The position numbers and the translations under genes were made by a program. Below, piece after piece: positions 1 to 4,974 of a DNA stretch of 5,430 bases; within the stretch, counting starts at the first letter, position 1, and every line of letters begins with the position of its first letter. The notes under the pieces were generated by a model. That model was not told where the DNA came from. It saw only the letters and a program-made list of their open reading frames with translations, and ran no database searches. This DNA is from an uncultured Pseudomonadota bacterium (GTDB taxonomy: Bacteria > Pseudomonadota > Alphaproteobacteria > Rs-D84): NCBI GenBank assembly GCA_946628805.1, contig CAMOXB010000111.1, positions 1-5,430 on the forward strand, written 5' to 3'.

Positions 1-28
1 GATTACACAAGCAAAGCGCAGTGTAATC
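1..28. repeat. Short perfect inverted repeat at the left edge
   Basis: GATTACAC at 1-8 is the exact reverse complement of GTGTAATC at 21-28, giving an 8-bp stem with a 12-base loop. It has no T-tract next to it, so it is not a typical intrinsic terminator. It lies 35 bases left of the shared repeat core that starts at 64 and could be the outer part of that element or the 3' end of something off-window. Positions 29-63 show no gene; the only other small pairing there is GGC/GCC around 47-56. Confidence 0.4.
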
Positions 29-63
29 GTTACGGTATCCGCGCAGGCGTAAAGCCGAGCGAC

Positions 64-136
64 CCTTGCACTGTTCCCAGTCCGGCTGGTTCTCCCCCAA
101 TATGGGGGAGTGCCGTCGAAAGACGGGAGGGGGTTA
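64..136 (+). repeat. Dispersed GC-rich double-hairpin repeat, copy A (with conserved 20-base lead-in)
   Basis: The 20-base lead-in at 66-85 matches 4907-4926 at 19 of 20 positions. It is followed by a module that starts CTGGTTC and ends GGAGGGGGTTA (86-136). The first hairpin pairs CTCCCCCA (92-99) with TGGGGGAG (103-110) across a 3-base loop. The second pairs CCGTC (113-117) with GACGG (122-126) around a GAAA loop. Compared with copies B and C the second hairpin has a different sequence but still pairs. There is no open frame worth calling, and no transposase. It is best described as a REP/BIME-like non-autonomous palindromic repeat. On the minus strand it lies downstream of the structured RNA candidate at 140-313. 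Confidence 0.75.
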
Positions 137-139
137 AAC

Positions 140-313
140 TTAAATACCGCCAGAAAATCGGGCGGTTGGAGGTTCATAACAATTCGATAAGAGATTGCGC
201 GTTTAATTCAATATATTCAACGCCCTCCAACCAAATAAGTTGGAGTTTTTAACGTCATCTTGGACGCTTATCGAAACGGGTTATGAAGCCCCATCAGAAA
301 AACTCTTTCTGAC
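140..313 (-). ncRNA. Candidate structured RNA of unknown family, with two competing folds
   Basis: No protein gene is visible here, but pairing is dense. Reading the minus strand, a 7-bp hairpin (306-312 with 294-300) comes first. A long closing helix follows: 280-287 pairs with 173-180 (8 bp) and 267-275 with 183-191 (9 bp), separated by a small internal loop. Inside lie three hairpins: CGTC/GACG (266-263 with 256-253), a 7-bp CTCCAAC/GTTGGAG stem (245-239 with 231-225), and GCGTT/AACGC near 223-198. The 3' end has an ACCGCC/GGCGGT hairpin (166-161 with 151-146) followed by a weak T-rich stretch. GGTTGGAGG (232-224) can instead pair with CCTCCAACC (172-164), which would break both the internal hairpin and the base of the 3' hairpin. 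The minus strand is favoured because a good promoter lies just upstream at 320-348. I do not recognise the family: no tmRNA tag, T-arm, RNase P or SRP signature is visible. It could be a trans-acting small RNA or the leader of a gene left of the window. Confidence 0.45.
225..250 (+). terminator. Terminator-like hairpin with T5 on the plus strand
   Basis: CTCCAAC (225-231) pairs perfectly with GTTGGAG (239-245) across a 7-base loop and is followed by TTTTT (246-250). It would act as a plus-strand intrinsic terminator if anything is transcribed rightwards through the module A repeat. The same stem is part of the minus-strand RNA candidate, where it has no T-tract, so this may be incidental. Confidence 0.35.
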
Positions 314-319
314 GTGTTT

Positions 320-348
320 ATTTTATCAAAACTTTCATAATATGTAAA
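320..348 (-). promoter_or_regulatory. Sigma70-like promoter for the minus-strand RNA candidate
   Basis: On the minus strand, TTTACA (348-343) matches the -35 consensus at 5 of 6 positions. A 17-base spacer leads to TAAAAT (325-320), which matches the -10 at 5 of 6. Transcription would start near 313-315, directly before the hairpin at 294-312. The promoter lies immediately past the terminator that ends the DsbA-like gene, so the region to the left looks like a separate transcription unit. The sequence is AT-rich, so chance matches are possible. Confidence 0.5.
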
Positions 349-350
349 AC

Positions 351-385
351 AAAAAAACACCCACGATTGTGGGTGTTTTATTTTA
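351..385 (-). terminator. Bidirectional intrinsic terminator after the DsbA-like gene
   Basis: CACCCAC (358-364) pairs with GTGGGTG (369-375) across a GATT loop, and flanking A4/T4 (354-357 and 376-379) extend the stem to 11 bp. On the minus strand the stem is followed by seven T residues (351-357), an excellent terminator for the DsbA-like gene, whose stop lies 14 bases away. The plus strand also has a T-rich tail (376-385), so it could stop transcription both ways. Confidence 0.85.
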
Positions 386-398
386 TATGCACGAAAGA

Positions 399-1220
399 TT
401 ATTTCAATGCATCAACGATTCTGGCATATGGGATATAACCTGGGAATGCCTTGTCATTGATAATCAGGTATGGTGTGCCGCTGATTTCAAAACGTTGTGC
501 CAATTCACGAACGTTTTGTAATTCTTTACGAACGACGTCGCCTTCCATATCTGCTTCCAATTTCTTTGTATCCAAACCAGCTTCTTTTGCCAATTTCATA
601 ACGTTTGCATGAATTGTGTCTGGCAATTTTGCTTGGTTTTTCATATCGTCTTGTGTGAAATATTCTTTGTCCATTAACAATTTATCCAACGCAGCAGCTT
701 TTGCATTGTCTTGGATTTTTGCAGCGATAACTGCTTTTGCAGGTGCATCAGATAATGCCCCGTGGATAGAAAAGTTTTTCAACACAACGCGAACATCATT
801 ACGTTCAGCCATTACACGTGCCAATTCTGCATGAACACGACGGCAATATGGGCATGAATAGTCAGACCACAAGAATATTGTGTTCTTGGCATCTACATTA
901 CCAGCAATTGGTGCGTTGCCAATCATATCGTTCATATGTTTTTTAACATAATTGCGAACTTCTTTATTTTTGGCTGCTTCTTGTTGAGCTTGCATATTTT
1001 GAACCATTTCTTGCAAGATTGCAGGATTTGTGTGGATCAAATATGTTGGTGTCCACAAACGGCATACGCAACCAGCAATCAACATAATTGCGATTACATT
1101 TACACCCTTGTGCATTACGATTTCCAAGGTTGATGGTTTCTTGTTGCCAGATTTGATGAATTTACCACCAAACATATACAACGCGATTGCCAAAACCAAG
1201 ATTAACAGTGTCCAAATCAT
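399..1220 (-). CDS. Membrane-anchored DsbA-family thiol:disulfide oxidoreductase
   Basis: This 273-residue protein probably makes or shuffles disulfide bonds in periplasmic proteins. The active site is Cys-Pro-Tyr-Cys at residues 123-126, in the context FLWSDYSCPYCRRVH. The cis-proline loop is Gly-Thr-Pro at 248-250. Residues 66-106 form a helical stretch beginning NPAILQEM, like the stalk before the catalytic domain in ScsC/Com1-type DsbA relatives. The N-terminus is unusual: instead of a cleavable signal peptide there are two hydrophobic segments (about 2-19 and 38-56) separated by a lysine-rich loop. By the positive-inside rule, that loop should be cytoplasmic and the thioredoxin fold periplasmic. 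The ATG at 1220 is supported by AAAGGAG at 1234-1228, 7 bases upstream. It lies 75 bases after recO and ends at a strong terminator. The oxidoreductase family is secure; oxidase versus isomerase is not decided by the sequence. Confidence 0.9.
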   Translation of the reverse strand: MIWTLLILVLAIALYMFGGKFIKSGNKKPSTLEIVMHKGVNVIAIMLIAGCVCRLWTPTYLIHTNPAILQEMVQNMQAQQEAAKNKEVRNYVKKHMNDMIGNAPIAGNVDAKNTIFLWSDYSCPYCRRVHAELARVMAERNDVRVVLKNFSIHGALSDAPAKAVIAAKIQDNAKAAALDKLLMDKEYFTQDDMKNQAKLPDTIHANVMKLAKEAGLDTKKLEADMEGDVVRKELQNVRELAQRFEISGTPYLIINDKAFPGYIPYARIVDALK

Positions 1221-1250
1221 AGTTTTTCTCCTTTGTTGTTGAACAAGAAA

Positions 1251-1279
1251 ATATTAGAAAAAAAAACACATTTGCGCAA
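1251..1279 (-). promoter_or_regulatory. Possible weak promoter for the DsbA-like gene
   Basis: On the minus strand, TTGCGC (1279-1274, 3 of 6 to the -35) and TAATAT (1256-1251, 4 of 6 to the -10) are 17 bases apart, which would start transcription about 25 bases before the ATG. The matches are modest and the region is AT-rich. Read-through from recO is the alternative, since no clear terminator separates the two genes. Confidence 0.25.
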
Positions 1280-1295
1280 GTAAAAAACATCAAAT

Positions 1296-1943
1296 TTATA
1301 ATATTTTTCGCGACACTGGAACATCAACGCCCTGGGACGCACAAATCCCGGAAATAAAACGCTTTGTAATATTTAAATTCACTGGCAATTTATAAAGTTT
1401 ATCAATATACGGCGCACCACAATCCGCGCACACCGCCCGCCCCGTCTTTGGTGAAAGGTAAACAAGGTTGTCCGCACGACCACATCCCGAACATTTTGTT
1501 AAATCCAGCGCATAACCCAAATCAGCCAGCAAATCAATTTCCCATTTCAGATATAAATCATATGGCGATTGCGAATTTGGCAATTCGTTTAACAAATCCA
1601 AAGTCTTTATATACAAATGTTCATATGATTCACGTTCCGGAATAAGTGTATAAATTAATGAAAACACCGAATTCATAATCTTTAACAATTCGGGATTCAT
1701 CATCAATGGCGCAGATAAATTCTTTTCACTTTCGAAATGGAAAACACCCAATTGCGAATCAACACGTGCATTCCACGAAACAAAGCCATATTGCCCAATC
1801 AATGGTTTATTCTTTTTTGCAACAGCCGCGCCACGCAACATACCGACCAAGACACCATTATCGCGTGTAAATATATGCGCAATGCAATCACGTTCAGAAA
1901 ACGCGCGCATATTTATTAAAATCCCATTTGATTCAATCTGCAT
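1296..1943 (-). CDS. recO: DNA repair protein RecO
   Basis: RecO works in the RecFOR pathway: it binds single-stranded DNA and SSB with RecR and helps load RecA at gaps. The 215-residue product has the expected order: an N-terminal OB-fold beginning MQIESNGILINMRAFSE, with a basic stretch near residues 36-46, then a helical middle, then a four-cysteine zinc site with Cys151/Cys154 and Cys172/Cys175. It is a little shorter than many RecO proteins (about 230-250 residues). The final residues (ASQGVDVPVSRKIL) resemble the normal C-terminal region of alphaproteobacterial RecO, so I infer a naturally short tail rather than a break. The start fits the family's N-terminus. However, no Shine-Dalgarno is visible before the ATG, and a terminator-like hairpin lies only 15 bases upstream, so expression may be low or depend on read-through from ppiD. 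Confidence 0.9.
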   Translation of the reverse strand: MQIESNGILINMRAFSERDCIAHIFTRDNGVLVGMLRGAAVAKKNKPLIGQYGFVSWNARVDSQLGVFHFESEKNLSAPLMMNPELLKIMNSVFSLIYTLIPERESYEHLYIKTLDLLNELPNSQSPYDLYLKWEIDLLADLGYALDLTKCSGCGRADNLVYLSPKTGRAVCADCGAPYIDKLYKLPVNLNITKRFISGICASQGVDVPVSRKIL

Positions 1944-1953
1944 AGTTTTTATT

Positions 1954-1975
1954 AAAAATCGCCCTTGACGGGCGA
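1954..1975 (-). terminator. Intrinsic terminator between ppiD and recO
   Basis: TCGCCC and GGGCGA (1975-1970 with 1964-1959) form a 6-bp GC-rich stem with a 5-base loop. On the minus strand it is followed by five T residues (1958-1954). It begins just after the ppiD stop codon and ends 10 bases before the recO ATG, so it probably ends or attenuates the ppiD transcript. Confidence 0.7.
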
Positions 1976-1978
1976 AAT

Positions 1979-3391
1979 TTATTTCGCGATAAACTTATCG
2001 TAGTTTCTTTCATTGACCTTTACCGGATATTCGGATTTAAGGAATTGAGTATAATCATCTGCAACGAAACGTGTTGTCATCTTTTCCATTTCTTTGCGAA
2101 TAGATTCTTTCTTTGCCTTGTCCGATGTCGGCATAACAGTTTTACCAACGCGCACGACATAGAACGCATCACCATCTTCGGCAATAGCATTCGTGCCTTC
2201 TTTCCCGGCGAACGCAACGTTCAGAACACTTAAAGGTGCGCCTTCGGTGCGGGTGATATTTGCGTCTTTCATATTCTTGACCGCATCACCATGGTTTAAT
2301 GCAACCAATTTTTCGTTTGCATCAATGTATGCCTTTTTGCGTTGTTCAGATTTTTTCCAGCCCGCAACCAATGATTTCTTCACATCATTAAATTTTGCAT
2401 TATGTTGTGGAACGACATCATCAACACGCAAGATAACAAAACCGTCTTTTAATTCGATAATTTCACTTTCATTACCAGATTCCATTGCGAACAATTTTGC
2501 AATTAAATCATCACTTAAAACCTTGTCAGAAATTTTTTCACCACGCGCAATCTTTGCAATATGATTATATTTTGCATGATGTTTTTCGGCGGCTGTTTTA
2601 ATAGTGTCGCCTGAAATTATCATATCTTCGATTTGTTGTGTCTTTTTGAAACCGGCGTCATAAACGTCAGGCTTTGAATTATCAGATGCAACAAACACAT
2701 ATGAAACCGAACGTGTTTCCGGAACAACAACTGGATTTGATGCATAGTATGCATTTAATTGTTCGTCGGTTGGTTCGGCAACTTTATAATCACCAAATTT
2801 CACAGTCGCATATTTTATCGCGCGCTTTGCATATCGTGCATTATAAGCCGCATCAACTGCGAATTGTGGAACGTGCAACGGAACATTTGTTGCACCCAAT
2901 GTCATATTGCGCAAGATATCCCCGCGCAAAGAATTTGCGATATCTTGTTCGGTTAATCCAGAATTTTGCAACACCATATCAAACATCCATGGAACGAATT
3001 TACCATTAACCTGGAATTGTGGATGATTTTTGATTTCATCGGCGATTCGTTTATCAGAAACAACAAATCCCAAATCACGCGCACGATTCAACGCCAATTG
3101 ATTGACTGTCAATTTAGTCATCACAGAATTTGTTAATTGTTCTGCCTTTTTAGGATCAGTATATGCGGCACGTTGTTCGTCTTTGGTCATAGACGCCAAT
3201 TGTTGGGATCTTTCATTATTAAATTGCTGTAATGAAATGTCCGCATTTCCAACGTGAACCAGTGTTGTATCGCGTGATGCGCCACCAAAAATCCATTCAG
3301 CCGCGCCCCAGCCAACAAAACTGAAAATCAAAATAAACATTAAAACTTTTGCCAACGGTTTGTCAGCAGCATTACGTAAATATTCTAGCAT
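1979..3391 (-). CDS. ppiD: PpiD/SurA-type periplasmic folding chaperone (peptidyl-prolyl isomerase family)
   Basis: This 470-residue protein is a membrane-anchored chaperone for newly exported proteins. A short N-terminal cytoplasmic stretch (MLEYLRNAADKP) leads into one transmembrane helix (about residues 13-36), then a periplasmic SurA-N-like helical domain (about 45-190). That domain contains the family-typical HPQFQVNGKF at 123-132 followed by the LQNSGLTEQDIANSLR stretch. A parvulin-like region follows (about 225-330, closing with DGFVILRVDDV), then a lysine-rich helical C-terminus. The parvulin region is short and lacks the Gly-Gly-Asp-Leu-Gly motif of active parvulins, so it is probably a chaperone with little isomerase activity. 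The open frame extends 82 codons further upstream, but that extension crosses the promoter region and tpiA. The ATG at 3391 has AAGGTGG 4 bases upstream and begins the conserved anchor. It is divergent from tpiA. Confidence 0.88.
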   Translation of the reverse strand: MLEYLRNAADKPLAKVLMFILIFSFVGWGAAEWIFGGASRDTTLVHVGNADISLQQFNNERSQQLASMTKDEQRAAYTDPKKAEQLTNSVMTKLTVNQLALNRARDLGFVVSDKRIADEIKNHPQFQVNGKFVPWMFDMVLQNSGLTEQDIANSLRGDILRNMTLGATNVPLHVPQFAVDAAYNARYAKRAIKYATVKFGDYKVAEPTDEQLNAYYASNPVVVPETRSVSYVFVASDNSKPDVYDAGFKKTQQIEDMIISGDTIKTAAEKHHAKYNHIAKIARGEKISDKVLSDDLIAKLFAMESGNESEIIELKDGFVILRVDDVVPQHNAKFNDVKKSLVAGWKKSEQRKKAYIDANEKLVALNHGDAVKNMKDANITRTEGAPLSVLNVAFAGKEGTNAIAEDGDAFYVVRVGKTVMPTSDKAKKESIRKEMEKMTTRFVADDYTQFLKSEYPVKVNERNYDKFIAK

Positions 3392-3402
3392 TTTTCCACC
3401 TT

Positions 3403-3432
3403 TTGCGATACCATAGCAAAAAAGATGATAAA
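3403..3432 (+). promoter_or_regulatory. Candidate tpiA promoter
   Basis: TTGCGA (3403-3408) and GATAAA (3427-3432, 4 of 6 to the -10) are 18 bases apart, predicting a start near 3439 and a leader of about 17 bases that still contains the AAGGAA ribosome site at 3445-3450. It is a moderate match in AT-rich DNA. It overlaps face to face with the ppiD promoter. Confidence 0.35.
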
Positions 3433-3439
3433 AAATCAA
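3410..3439 (-). promoter_or_regulatory. Candidate ppiD promoter with extended -10
   Basis: On the minus strand, TTGATT (3439-3434) and TATGGT (3415-3410) are separated by 18 bases, and the -10 is preceded by TGC, giving an extended -10 (TGnTATGGT). Transcription would begin near 3403, leaving a 12-base leader that just includes the Shine-Dalgarno AAGGTGG (3402-3396). Confidence 0.45.
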
Positions 3440-3455
3440 TAAAAAAGGAAAGAAA

Positions 3456-4154
3456 ATGAAATTTATAGTCGGCAACTGGAAAATGAACGGAACATCGGAA
3501 AGTCGGGGCGCGTTATTAAAGTCAATCCGCAATGTTATAACCAATAATAAAATCGTGGTATGTTTGCCTTTTATATTAATATGCGGGAATGATTTTGGCG
3601 TAACACTGGGCGCACAAGACATCAGTGAACACGACAACGGCGCATATACTGGCGATATTTCAGGTCAGATGTTAAATGATGCAAATGTGAAATACGTTAT
3701 TGTCGGGCACAGCGAACGCCGAACATATCATCACGAAACAAACGAAATCGTTCGCGCCAAGGCGACTGCTGCAATCAAAAACAAAATTGTGCCGATTATT
3801 TGCGTTGGCGAAAGTACGGAAGAAAAAAATTCAGGTCGCACGATGAGCGCGGTTAAGAAAATGTTATTGGAAAGTATTCCGTTAAGTGGCGAATTTATCG
3901 TTGCATACGAACCATATTGGGCGATTGGTTCGGGCAAGACACCGTCTGGTTCTGAAATCGCAGACGTGTTCGAAACAATCCGCAAGGCATTATCAAACGC
4001 AGGTCGTGATGATGTCGCCCTGCTCTATGGCGGCAGCGTAAATGCAACAAACGCGAAAGAAATTGTTAACATTAAAAATGTTGATGGATTATTGGTTGGT
4101 GGCGCGTCCTTGAAAAGTGATACTTTTTTACCTATAATAAAATCAATCGATTAA
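3456..4154 (+). CDS. tpiA: Triosephosphate isomerase
   Basis: This enzyme interconverts dihydroxyacetone phosphate and glyceraldehyde 3-phosphate in glycolysis and gluconeogenesis; it is cytoplasmic and normally a dimer. All catalytic parts are visible: Asn7 and Lys9 in GNWKMNG, His85 in VIVGHSERR, Glu152 in VAYEPYWAIG, the flexible lid loop through Gly-Lys-Thr-Pro (about 153-164), and the phosphate-binding LLYGGSVN (189-196) and GLLVGGASL (211-219). The dimer loop GAQDISEHDNGAYTGDIS (52-69) is intact. At 232 residues it is shorter than the usual 245-255; the missing residues seem to lie mainly before GAQD (residues 37-51) and in the C-terminal helix. The ATG has AAGGAA at 3445-3450. It is divergent from ppiD, and grpE follows closely on the same strand. 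Its 3' end contains a strong promoter, probably for grpE. Confidence 0.96.
   Translation: MKFIVGNWKMNGTSESRGALLKSIRNVITNNKIVVCLPFILICGNDFGVTLGAQDISEHDNGAYTGDISGQMLNDANVKYVIVGHSERRTYHHETNEIVRAKATAAIKNKIVPIICVGESTEEKNSGRTMSAVKKMLLESIPLSGEFIVAYEPYWAIGSGKTPSGSEIADVFETIRKALSNAGRDDVALLYGGSVNATNAKEIVNIKNVDGLLVGGASLKSDTFLPIIKSID
4109..4138 (+). promoter_or_regulatory. Strong promoter for grpE inside tpiA, RpoH-like
   Basis: TTGAAA (4110-4115, 5 of 6 to the -35) and a perfect TATAAT (4133-4138) are separated by exactly 17 bases. The flanking bases make CTTGAAA and CCTATAAT, which also fit the alphaproteobacterial RpoH (sigma32) pattern of CTTG, about 18 bases, then CYTAT. Transcription would start near 4145, giving about 40 bases of leader before the grpE ATG at 4185. 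Heat-shock control is expected for grpE. The bases also encode the conserved end of tpiA, so part of the match could be coincidence. Confidence 0.6.
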
Positions 4155-4184
4155 GTATATAATTTGAAAAAAGTGGGTAATGTT

Positions 4185-4712
4185 ATGGAAAAAGAAAATA
4201 ATAACGAAAATAAACAAGTCGAAATTGAAACTGTATCGGTTGATGAAGGAAAAGCCGAAGTTAATGCTGATAAACAAACCGAAATCATCGAACAATTAAA
4301 TAACAAGATTGCCGAATTAAATGATAAATATCTGCGTATCGCGGCGGAACTGGAAAACACACGTCGCCGTGCATCAATTGACATTGAATCGGTATCACGC
4401 AATCGCACTATGTCAGTTGCCGAAAAGATTTTGCCTGTGATGGACGCTATTGATGCCGCATTATCACATAACCCAGACGATGAAGGCATCAAAACCATGC
4501 AACGCGCGATGCAAAATGCGTTTTCACAAATTGGTATTACACGCATAAATTCGGTCGGCGAAATTTTGAATCCACAATTTCATAACGCAATTCAAATGGT
4601 TGACAAGCCCGATGAAAACACCGCAACAAACACAATCGTCGGCGAATTACAACCAGGATATATGTTCGGCGACAGTGTCCTGCGCCCTGCAATGGTTGTC
4701 GTGTCAAAGTAA
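4185..4712 (+). CDS. grpE: Nucleotide exchange factor GrpE (DnaK co-chaperone)
   Basis: GrpE releases ADP from DnaK so that the Hsp70 cycle can continue; it acts as a cytoplasmic dimer. The 175-residue product has an acidic, low-complexity N-terminus (1-30), a long coiled-coil helix (about 31-85, with AAELENTRRRA at 53-63), and the C-terminal beta-domain that contacts DnaK. That domain includes NPQFHNAIQMV (129-139) and GELQPGYMFGDSVLRPAMVVV (153-173). Length and motif order are normal. The frame can be extended to a TTG at 4164, but that codon has no ribosome site. The ATG at 4185 has a weak GTGGG at 4173-4177, and 4164 lies close to the predicted transcription start, so the ATG is preferred. 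It starts 30 bases after tpiA. No dnaJ, dnaK or hrcA is next to it in this window. No T-tailed terminator follows; the repeats begin 47 bases later. Confidence 0.94.
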   Translation: MEKENNNENKQVEIETVSVDEGKAEVNADKQTEIIEQLNNKIAELNDKYLRIAAELENTRRRASIDIESVSRNRTMSVAEKILPVMDAIDAALSHNPDDEGIKTMQRAMQNAFSQIGITRINSVGEILNPQFHNAIQMVDKPDENTATNTIVGELQPGYMFGDSVLRPAMVVVSK

Positions 4713-4759
4713 AGACTAACAATTTACTATCCGAAATTCATACGTCGAAGACATGAGTG

Positions 4760-4807
4760 CTGGTTCTCCCCCAGTGTGGGGGAGCGCGGCGCAGCCGGAG
4801 GGGGTTA
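4760..4807 (+). repeat. Double-hairpin repeat module, copy B
   Basis: This 48-base module differs from copy C (4927-4974) at a single base, which lies in the loop of the first hairpin. That hairpin pairs CTCCCCCA with TGGGGGAG around a GTG loop. The second pairs CGGC with GCCG around GCA. It ends GGAGGGGGTTA and lacks the 20-base lead-in of copies A and C. It follows grpE by 47 bases; without a T-tract it could protect a 3' end or impede transcription but is not a classic intrinsic terminator. Confidence 0.8.
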
Positions 4808-4856
4808 ATTTCCAGACATCCGTTATTACGAATAATCCAGAATACCCATGTTTTTT

Positions 4857-4974
4857 CAACCCTCCCCGTCTTGCTTCGCAATCCACCCCGCCATGGGCGG
4901 GGAACCTTGCACTGTTCCCAGTCCGACTGGTTCTCCCCCAATGTGGGGGAGCGCGGCGCAGCCGGAGGGGGTTA
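4857..4974. repeat. Palindromic dimer of the double-hairpin repeat (copies D and C)
   Basis: Copy D (4857-4906) is inverted relative to copy C (4927-4974), with the 20-base spacer also seen in copy A between them. Read on the minus strand, D has the same plan as the others: GGTTC, a strong hairpin (CCCCGCC with GGCGGGG, loop CAT), a short hairpin (TTGC with GCAA, loop GAA), then GGGAGGGTTG. The ends of the dimer (CAACCCTCCC and GGAGGGGGTTA) are near inverted repeats. This is a BIME-like or MITE-like composite of 118 bases with no coding capacity. Its right end provides the TAA stop of the next gene. Positions 4713-4759 and 4808-4856 between the repeats show no gene; only a 5-bp TTATT/AATAA stem at 4823-4835 was noticed. 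Confidence 0.78.

Noticed and set aside
140..313. Split tmRNA, 6S RNA or another standard RNA gene
   Set aside because: The minus strand contains a GGGGCT...GTTTCGA stretch faintly like a tmRNA 5' end, but there is no T-arm, CCA end or tag sequence. The multi-branch fold does not look like 6S, and no RNase P or SRP motifs are seen.
1296..1310. Frameshift truncating recO
   Set aside because: The end already matches the family's C-terminal region, and the alternative frames downstream give AT-rich nonsense.
2193..2564. 123-codon plus-strand frame inside ppiD, and smaller antisense frames inside recO and the DsbA-like gene
   Set aside because: They are antisense to well-supported genes, resemble no protein family and lack ribosome sites.
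3392..3637. N-terminal extension of ppiD by 82 codons
   Set aside because: It crosses the divergent promoter region and tpiA; the conserved anchor and good ribosome site place the start at 3391.
4151..4546. 131-codon minus-strand frame opposite grpE
   Set aside because: It lies antisense to an unambiguous grpE and has a serine-rich translation typical of shadow frames.
4716..4759. Degraded second copy of the cysteine-rich protein's C-terminus (similar TACGT-GAA-CAT bases)
   Set aside because: The similarity covers only about 10 residues at best and lies on the opposite side of the repeat module from the real gene end; chance is the simpler explanation.
4760..4974. CRISPR array
   Set aside because: The repeats are few, partly inverted, unevenly spaced and internally palindromic, with no cas genes.
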